Positions 5,003 to 9,247 of a stretch of DNA of 9,247 nucleotides are shown piece after piece. Positions within the stretch are counted from its first letter, which is position 1. Each line of letters begins with the position of its first letter. A program made the translations under genes and the position numbers. Below the pieces are notes generated by a model. That model saw only the letters and a list, made by a program, of their open reading frames with translations, was not told the DNA's origin and searched no databases. Origin of the DNA: Clostridia bacterium (GTDB lineage: Bacteria > Bacillota > Clostridia > Oscillospirales > CAG-272); the NCBI GenBank assembly GCA_017408535.1, contig JAFQUL010000092.1:1-9247 (forward strand), in the 5' to 3' direction.

Positions 5003-5351
5003 GATTATTCTTGATATCTAACATCTTTTTGTATATCCTCTCTTTCTACAGTCTGCCACTGAACTTTAGTCGCCGCATCATATAAAAAACACACTCATAC
5101 TTCTTCTCAACGCGAGAACACTTTTGTTCACCGTGGGCTATAAAGTAAATGGCGAAGTTGTTTTCCTATGACACTAAGCCGTTATGCTGCAGTTCTTCGG
5201 GTGGTTAATGTTATCAAGCTCTCCAGAAACCCGACAATCTATGTTAACGCGTAACACCGCCGTGGTTTACCCGATCTTCTGTCTGCGGCTTTTTTACTTA
5301 ATGTCGGCAGTTAGTTGTACATTGGACCGTACCTTCCTTTCCTGTGTCTAT

Positions 5352-5380
5352 AGTATATCACATTGTTTTTCATTTTGCAA
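5352..5380 (-). promoter_or_regulatory. Promoter of the long RNA candidate
   Basis: On the minus strand TTGCAA (5375-5380), a 17-bp spacer and TATACT (5352-5357) predict a start near 5345. It is the best promoter in the intergenic region and points leftward. No plausible start codon with a long frame follows; the first ATG (5319-5321) gives only three codons. Confidence 0.65.
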
Positions 5381-5454
5381 TTGGCAGATTGTGCAAAGAT
5401 AACAATTATTTTTTATGCAAAAGGCAGAAATTATGCAAAATGCTCACAGAGCTA

Positions 5455-5484
5455 TTTACAAACGGATAACTGCTATGATATAAT
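5455..5484 (+). promoter_or_regulatory. Possible rightward promoter, TTTACA-18-TATAAT
   Basis: TTTACA (5455-5460) and TATAAT (5479-5484) are 18 bp apart. Transcription from here would enter the repeat region, reaching a GC-rich segment with GCGCTTTTTTG at 5549-5559 after about 65 nt, so at most a very short RNA would result. The box may be fortuitous in AT-rich DNA. Confidence 0.35.
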
Positions 5485-5644
5485 AAATTTATGGTTGTGT
5501 TTTTTAGAATATAGTTTCCCGCCGTCCGCGAAGGGTACCCCCTCGTGGGCGCTTTTTTGTATAGCGGATAGCGTTTTCCCACGGAAAAAACCGTCATAAC
5601 AGAAATAACCCGCACATTCGCAGGGGCATTCTGTGATCGCCCGC

Positions 5645-5814
5645 GGACGAACGCAGTTCGCCCCTACCGAGTTTGTGCGGAATTTGAAGATATATATCAA
5701 ACTTGTAGGGACAGGCCGGAATTGCGTTAGCAATTGGAATTGCATTGGCAATTGGAATTGCATCGGCAATTCAGTGGACTGTCCGCAGGTTCTATGAGGT
5801 GAAATACAAAATCA
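5645..5814 (+). repeat. Dispersed intergenic repeat, copy B
   Basis: The conserved core runs from GGACG.ACGCAGTTCG and CCCCTACCGA (5645-5670) to GATATATATCAAACTTGTAGGGAC (5689-5712, with intervening bases variable). It is followed by a variable hairpin arm pair GGACAG (5709-5714)/CTGTCC (5779-5784) and a conserved tail GGTTCTATGAGGTGAAATAC onward to 5814. GCAGGTT (5785-5791) also pairs with AACCTGC (5825-5831). Upstream, 5491-5644 is AT-rich then GC-rich intergenic sequence of the same character with no supported gene. Confidence 0.78.
5718..5771. repeat. Three tandem 18-bp palindromic units
   Basis: Three contiguous 18-bp units read GGAATTGC-NNNN-GCAATT, with variable centres GTTA, ATTG and ATCG shared with the arms. 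Each is nearly self-complementary (AATTGC/GCAATT), so each can form a small hairpin. They fill the loop of the variable hairpin in repeat copy B. There are no spacers, so this is not a CRISPR array. Confidence 0.85.
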
Positions 5815-5831
5815 AATTCCGGGTAACCTGC

Positions 5832-5946
5832 GGACGTGCAATGCACGCCCCTACCGATTTGATCGCATTCTGACGGTATATATCAAATTTGTAGGGACCG
5901 ACGTCCTCGGCGGTCCGAGGTTCTACGGGATAAAATACAAAATTAA
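5832..5946 (+). repeat. Dispersed intergenic repeat, copy C
   Basis: The core GGACGTGCAATGCACGCCCC, TACCGATTTG and TATATATCAAATTTGTAGGG (5832-5896) matches copies A and B. The variable hairpin here is GGACCG (5895-5900)/CGGTCC (5911-5916). The tail GAGGTTCTACGGGATAAAAT and ACAAAATTAA matches copy B. After it, 5963-5980 forms another hairpin (GGAGG/CCTCC) lacking a T-tract. Nothing else is seen up to the next gene at 6046. Confidence 0.8.
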
Positions 5947-6045
5947 CCCTTTAACAACCTTAGGAGGAGCAAGCCCCTCCCATACCCGAATACTATCGTA
6001 TTTTTGAAACATAGATCAACCCTGCATTGACGGATTCGGTCCGCT

Positions 6046-6627
6046 CTAACAAAGCATCGATAACACCTCTACCGCATCGTTTTCTCTTATGGGTAGGCAA
6101 TGCTCAGATATGTATTCCGCCGCCGGAGCGTCTCTCCGCTCACCGCCGTATTCGCTGATGAAGGAATACCTTCCCCCCGACTCGTCAAGGACAAGATATA
6201 CGGCGGAGCTGCGGGTATCGCGGTAAAGAGAACTTCTGCCGGGATATCCCATGCTTTTCAGCGCCGCACAGAATCGGAGCAGCCGCGACAGCTCTCCTCT
6301 GAAACAGTATATCCCCTGGCTTCGGCAAACTTTTGCGGTAGGTGAGGGGGAATATTCCTTTTTCCTTCTGTCACCGTGGGCAGAGGGGAGAACGTTGACG
6401 AACATTTCACAGCCCCCCTCTCTTGATGGGTATACCTGTATGCAGATCCGTTTTCCCGAAAGATCCACCCCGGTCTGACACCTTGCCTCATCAAGAATAC
6501 TTTTAAGGGCCGCACGGGTGTCGCTGTTGTCGTAATCTATAGATTCACAGCTGATATCAAGCCGCCGCATATCCCCCGGCGTAAGCATGATCTTCAGCTT
6601 GCTGTCGCTTATGACGATCATATCCAT
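6046..6627 (-). CDS. mecA: MecA-family ClpC adaptor protein
   Basis: This 193-aa protein has the two-domain MecA layout. The N-terminal domain is MIVISDSKLKIMLTPGDMRRLDIS, then TRAALKSILDEARCQTGVDLSGKRICIQVYPSREGGCEMFV (about 3-77). A polar linker (~80-102) leads to a C-terminal alpha/beta domain (about 103-193) with IYCFRGELSRLLRFCAAL, SSLYRD, AVYLVLDE, FISEYG and the closing ENDAVEVL. By family knowledge MecA recruits substrates such as ComK to ClpCP through the C-terminal domain and helps ClpC assemble. Ruminococcal versions are shorter than the Bacillus protein, as here. I chose the ATG at 6625-6627 because AGGGGGGA lies about 10 nt upstream; an in-frame TTG at 6681 would start inside the hairpin. 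The ribosome site is in the 3' arm of that hairpin, so expression probably needs a transcript beginning inside it. Assignment to the family is strong; orthology to Bacillus MecA is less certain. Confidence 0.87.
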   Translation of the reverse strand: MDMIVISDSKLKIMLTPGDMRRLDISCESIDYDNSDTRAALKSILDEARCQTGVDLSGKRICIQVYPSREGGCEMFVNVLPSAHGDRRKKEYSPSPTAKVCRSQGIYCFRGELSRLLRFCAALKSMGYPGRSSLYRDTRSSAVYLVLDESGGRYSFISEYGGERRDAPAAEYISEHCLPIRENDAVEVLSMLC

Positions 6628-6631
6628 AATA

Positions 6632-6695
6632 AAAAATCCCCCCTGACATAACAGATAGCTACTACTATCTATTATAGTCAAAAGGGGGGATTTTT
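6632..6695 (-). terminator. Long hairpin: operon terminator that also sequesters the mecA ribosome site
   Basis: AAAAATCCCCCC (6632-6643) and GGGGGGATTTTT (6684-6695) form a perfect 12-bp stem. Inside it, TGAC-ATAACAGATAG and CTATCTATTATAGTCA pair almost completely, with a two-base bulge and one G-U, leaving loop CTACTA. On the minus strand it starts 22 nt after the DHHW stop and ends in TTTTTT, so it should terminate the acetylation operon. The GGGGGGA arm is the mecA ribosome site. The minus-strand TATAAT (6671-6676) lies in the other arm; a weak TTACAA at 6694-6699 is 17 bp upstream of it. A transcript from that box would start near 6664 and lack the 5' arm. Confidence 0.8.
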
Positions 6696-6717
6696 GTAAC
6701 CCCTTAATTTTTGGTAA

Positions 6718-7962
6718 TTACTCTTCAAAAGAGATACGCAGGATATTAAAGGAGTTTTCGGTAACGAAGCTGTCGTAGTTATATATCGCTATCACGCGGG
6801 AAATGCCGTTTTCCCTGATAAGCTCGCTGACCGGCTCCTTATAATATCTCAGGTCAATTATCTCAAGATCAAAATGCCGTGCGAGAAAGGGCACCATAGA
6901 GTGGGCGAAGCTGTCCTTTATAATGAGTATCTTCTCTCTCGGCTTACCCGCGTCATGCCCGTGGTCAAGGGTGACGGTCACTCTGCCGTTATTGCCGGAG
7001 AGAAATGCCGCGTATTTGTCCTTTTTCTGAAGATAGCTTTCATCGTAAAAGCCGTCAAAGGCACTGTCAGCCTTTCCTTCAAGAACGGTGGTGAAGAGCC
7101 CGTCCGCCTCATAGCGGAAGAACTGCATACGGTCGGGAGCTATCCACTTCATGCCTGCCTTTGACCAGGCTGTGCCGTAAAACTCCTCTGACACCGTCTC
7201 GGGGGTGAAATCCTCAAGGGAATACGGAGTGATACCCATTGACTCTACGAGACTACAGTATCCGTAATATGCGCCAAGAGTCGTCCAGTGGTGGTCGGTG
7301 CGGTAGTAGAGGTATTCTCCTGCCGCCACACCGGGGGCAAGGATATCATACAGGTCGATAAGCTCTGTGCCGCTGAGGCCGCTTGTGATGGCCTGCCGCG
7401 TTTCTTCGGTGTAGATCAGCGGGCGGGGAGAGGAAATAAAGCTCTCAAACACGTCAGCCGAGCGGGGGGCCGCAAGCACTGTCAGCTCCGCACCGCTTTT
7501 CTTTATCTCTTCTCCGAAGCGGCTGAGAATATCGGTGTTTCTCTTTACCGTATCGGGAGAAAAGCTCTTCGGCAGCTCTGCAAGTCTGCCGCCTTCGGCT
7601 GAAATGACCGAGTTGTTCTCACGTCCGCCCAGCCCCAACACCACCGCCGCCTTAAGTCCCACAAAGGAATCGCGGAGGGGAAACTGGTCGGCATAGTACT
7701 CTGCTACTTCAGAAGTGAATTTGCCGGAGATCAGTCTGTCGGCAAATTTTCCGGGGGAGGAAAGGGCGGGAGCACCCTGAAGTGCCCGGTTTTCCTCTTC
7801 TGAAAAGCTTTTGTCGGGGATAATGAAAAACGCAACCGCAAGTCCGAAGATGATAGCAAGAAAAAGGGCAATGAGGGCGATATCAGAGCCTTTTGAGCTT
7901 CCCGAAAGCTCCTTTTGAAGGGAAAGCAGACGGTCCTGCTCGCTTATCTGTTCTTTTGACAT
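6718..7962 (-). CDS. DHHW-family membrane-anchored SGNH-like protein, glycan O-acetylation partner
   Basis: This 414-aa protein has a short cytoplasmic N-terminus, one membrane helix (about 28-47, IALIALFLAIIFGLAVAFFI) and a large extracytoplasmic domain. YRTDHHWTTLGAYYGY (220-235) is the DHHW signature. LIIKDSFAHSMVPFL (346-360) supplies the nucleophile-type serine, Ser351, in a GDS-like block, so the Ser-His-Asp triad of AlgJ/AlgX/PatB-like SGNH enzymes appears present. ENRALQGAPALSSPGKF (57-73) is the usual post-membrane motif of the family. By family knowledge such proteins transfer acetyl groups delivered by an MBOAT partner onto an exported polysaccharide. AAGGAG sits 9 nt before the ATG, 17 bp downstream of the MBOAT stop, so the two genes form an operon. 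The substrate polymer (exopolysaccharide, wall teichoic polymer or peptidoglycan) cannot be told from sequence. Confidence 0.92.
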   Translation of the reverse strand: MSKEQISEQDRLLSLQKELSGSSKGSDIALIALFLAIIFGLAVAFFIIPDKSFSEEENRALQGAPALSSPGKFADRLISGKFTSEVAEYYADQFPLRDSFVGLKAAVVLGLGGRENNSVISAEGGRLAELPKSFSPDTVKRNTDILSRFGEEIKKSGAELTVLAAPRSADVFESFISSPRPLIYTEETRQAITSGLSGTELIDLYDILAPGVAAGEYLYYRTDHHWTTLGAYYGYCSLVESMGITPYSLEDFTPETVSEEFYGTAWSKAGMKWIAPDRMQFFRYEADGLFTTVLEGKADSAFDGFYDESYLQKKDKYAAFLSGNNGRVTVTLDHGHDAGKPREKILIIKDSFAHSMVPFLARHFDLEIIDLRYYKEPVSELIRENGISRVIAIYNYDSFVTENSFNILRISFEE

Positions 7963-7979
7963 TTAACCGTCTCCTTTCT

Positions 7980-9247
7980 CTAAAATCTGAAATACAGGAA
8001 GGGATTATAGGTGCTGTCCACAAGGAAAGCCACGCAAATCACTGCCAAAGCCGCTGCCACCGCAGTACCGATCCATCTGAATGCACTTGATCTGCCGTAA
8101 AGCTTCCAGAACAGCTTCTTCGGCAGAGGAGTAGAGGCAACGGCGAGAATAAGGATAAAGGGAAGATTACGCAGAAGCTGGTATAAGAATCCGCCGCCGG
8201 CGAGTCCTGCGCCCACACCCTGTCCGAACATATTACCGAGATACACGAAGCCTGCCCCGATGTCCTCAGACACGAACAGCAGCCAGCCGATAACGATAAA
8301 GAACAGCGAGTAGATATGTCCCAGAGCCCTCGGCAGTCGGGAGAGAAGCTTTAAGAGGAAGGCCTTTTCGCAGGCAAGCAGGATGAAGTAGTAAAGTCCC
8401 CAAAGGAGATAGTTCCAGCTTGCACCGTGCCAAAAGCCGGTGGAGAGCCATACGATAAAAAGATTTCTGTAGGTGGCGAGAGTACCGTGTCTGTTGCCCC
8501 CCAGAGGAATATACAGATATTCTCTGAACCAGGATGAGAGGGAGATATGCCACCGCCGCCAGAAATCGGTAATACTGCGGGAGATATAGGGATAATTAAA
8601 GTTCTCAAGGAACTTAAAGCCCAACATCTTTCCGAGACCTATAGCCATATCGGAATATCCGGAAAAGTCGAAATACAGCTGGAAGGAATAGAAGATTATT
8701 CCCAGCCACGCGCCGAAAACCGTCCTTTCATTCTGAGGAAGAGCGGAGAAGGTATCCCACATTGCTCCTGCGGTATTGGCAAGGAGCACCTTTTTCGAGA
8801 GACCGGCAATAAGGGTTCTGAGACCGGAGGCAAAGAGGCTGACGCTGTGCTCTCTTTCTCTGAGCTGATCGTCAACGTCCTTGTATCTGACTATAGGACC
8901 TGCTATCAGCTGTGGGAAAAGAGTTACGTATGCGCCGAAGGATGCAAGGCTTTTCTGTACCTTTGCATCTCCCCGGTATACGTCGATAACGTAGGACAGG
9001 GCCTGGAAGGTATAAAAGGATATGCCGATGGGTAGTGTCAGTCCCAGAGGCTTAAGAGAGGACAGTCCGGGAATGAGACGCAGGTTTTCGATAAAGAAAT
9101 CGTAATACTTGAAAAAACCTAAGAAAAACAGATTGACTATCACCGTCAGGGCAACGATCAGCCTGCCCTTCTGCCTGTTCTTTTCAAGAATATAGCCTGC
9201 CGCATAGTCGATGACGATAGTACCTGCCATAAGAAAGACGTACAGCG
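7980..9247 (-). CDS. MBOAT family O-acyltransferase (AlgI/DltB/PatA-like), 5' end outside window
   Basis: The gene is cut by the right edge: the frame stays open through 9247 (LYVFL before the Met at 9230), and family members have roughly 50 further N-terminal residues. Numbering from the Met at 9230, about ten membrane helices are visible. LPIGISFYTFQALSYVIDVY (66-85), YFDFSGYSDMAIGLGKMLGF (186-205) and DFWRRWHISLSSWFREYLYI (222-241) are the MBOAT core. WLSTGFWHGASWNYLLWGLYY (261-281) carries the near-invariant catalytic histidine (His268). By family knowledge it moves an acyl group, usually acetyl, across the membrane and hands it to a partner such as the DHHW protein encoded 17 bp downstream. 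The IPLGGNRHGT segment is typical of AlgI-type members. It looks intact in the part visible. Promoter and operon start lie beyond the window. Confidence 0.94.
   Translation of the reverse strand, partial: LYVFLMAGTIVIDYAAGYILEKNRQKGRLIVALTVIVNLFFLGFFKYYDFFIENLRLIPGLSSLKPLGLTLPIGISFYTFQALSYVIDVYRGDAKVQKSLASFGAYVTLFPQLIAGPIVRYKDVDDQLREREHSVSLFASGLRTLIAGLSKKVLLANTAGAMWDTFSALPQNERTVFGAWLGIIFYSFQLYFDFSGYSDMAIGLGKMLGFKFLENFNYPYISRSITDFWRRWHISLSSWFREYLYIPLGGNRHGTLATYRNLFIVWLSTGFWHGASWNYLLWGLYYFILLACEKAFLLKLLSRLPRALGHIYSLFFIVIGWLLFVSEDIGAGFVYLGNMFGQGVGAGLAGGGFLYQLLRNLPFILILAVASTPLPKKLFWKLYGRSSAFRWIGTAVAAALAVICVAFLVDSTYNPFLYFRF

Larger units (their letters stand above)
4914..5345 (-). ncRNA. Long structured noncoding RNA candidate (~430 nt), class unknown
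   Basis: A strong minus-strand promoter at 5352-5380 and two terminal hairpins bracket about 430 nt with no protein-coding frame; all frames are broken by stops. Complementary segments nest as a three-way junction. P1 is 5053-5057 with 5306-5310 (CTGCC/GGCAG). Directly stacked on it, P2 is 5298-5305 with 5170-5177 (8 bp, one G-U), continued by GCCG/CGGC (5178-5181 with 5286-5289), CTG/CAG (5283-5285 with 5190-5192) and TCGGGT/ACCCGA (5197-5202 with 5269-5274). P3 is 5062-5066 with 5155-5159 and 5071-5074 with 5151-5154, containing a hairpin at 5116-5129. RNase P and tmRNA signatures are absent. A decayed protein gene is the main alternative: two short frames near the 3' end (stop at 5005-5007) could be joined by a frameshift. 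Confidence 0.5.

Noticed and set aside
5005..5270. Decayed protein gene on the minus strand (frameshifted short frames)
   Set aside because: Stops interrupt every frame, no domain is recognisable, and the nested complementary segments explain the sequence better. Not fully excluded.
4914..5345. RNase P RNA or tmRNA
   Set aside because: Neither the GAGGAAAGTCC-type P4 element nor a tRNA-like TTCGA acceptor end with CCA is present.
5718..5771. CRISPR array
   Set aside because: Three 18-bp units abut directly with no spacers.
6628..6681. TTG start at 6681 extending MecA by 18 residues
   Set aside because: It begins inside the terminator hairpin, has no ribosome site, and the extension is unlike the family; ATG 6627 aligns with the normal MecA start.
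8547..9035. Plus-strand 162-aa frame opposite the MBOAT gene
   Set aside because: The minus strand carries the MBOAT core motifs over the same bases.

Overview
The window looks like chromosome of a Gram-positive, anaerobic gut-type Firmicute of the class Clostridia, most likely Oscillospirales/Ruminococcus-like. The reasons are strong AGGAGG-type ribosome binding sites, a MecA-family adaptor, a DHHW protein paired with an MBOAT acyltransferase, and an intergenic repeat family of the kind seen in these genomes. The assignment is inference from gene content, not from a search.

Left part (1-3602) is accessory DNA. It opens with a compact, self-contained RNA gene (about 75-227) that has its own promoter, a long hairpin and a UUCG-capped terminator. 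Next is a small XRE regulator (336-671, minus) divergent from an orphan 144-aa gene (858-1292, plus), with two copies of an ACACTAATAGT operator between them. A second regulator, a self-cleaving LexA/CI-like repressor (1498-2097, minus), is divergent from a short phage-type operon (2399-3602, plus): a Cys4 protein, a replisome-organizer N-terminal protein, and two small Cys-rich proteins. GGGGACAA operators flank the divergent promoters. Between the replication gene and the next gene lies a likely replication origin: a run of 5-bp TATAG repeats beside five near-consensus DnaA boxes. No integrase, structural genes or attachment sites are visible, so this reads as the immunity/replication module of a cryptic prophage or related element.

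Middle part (3583-6045): the phage-type operon collides tail to tail, with a 20-bp overlap, with a minus-strand GT-C glycosyltransferase gene (3583-4833). Upstream of it is about 1.2 kb without a convincing protein gene. The first half contains a strong minus-strand promoter (5352-5380), about 430 nt that can fold into a three-way junction, and two terminator-like hairpins (4955-5002, 4914-4933). I interpret this as a long structured noncoding RNA of a class I do not recognise. The second half is a dispersed intergenic repeat present here in two adjacent copies, with a third at 1328-1432.

Right part (6046-9247) is a minus-strand surface-polysaccharide module. An MBOAT O-acyltransferase (cut by the window edge) and a membrane-anchored DHHW/SGNH-like protein form an operon that probably O-acetylates an exported glycan. 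It is followed by a MecA-like ClpC adaptor. The gap between the DHHW gene and mecA holds a near-perfect 64-nt hairpin. It can terminate the upstream operon, buries the mecA Shine-Dalgarno in its 3' arm and carries a TATAAT in its 5' arm, suggesting that mecA is translated only from its own promoter.
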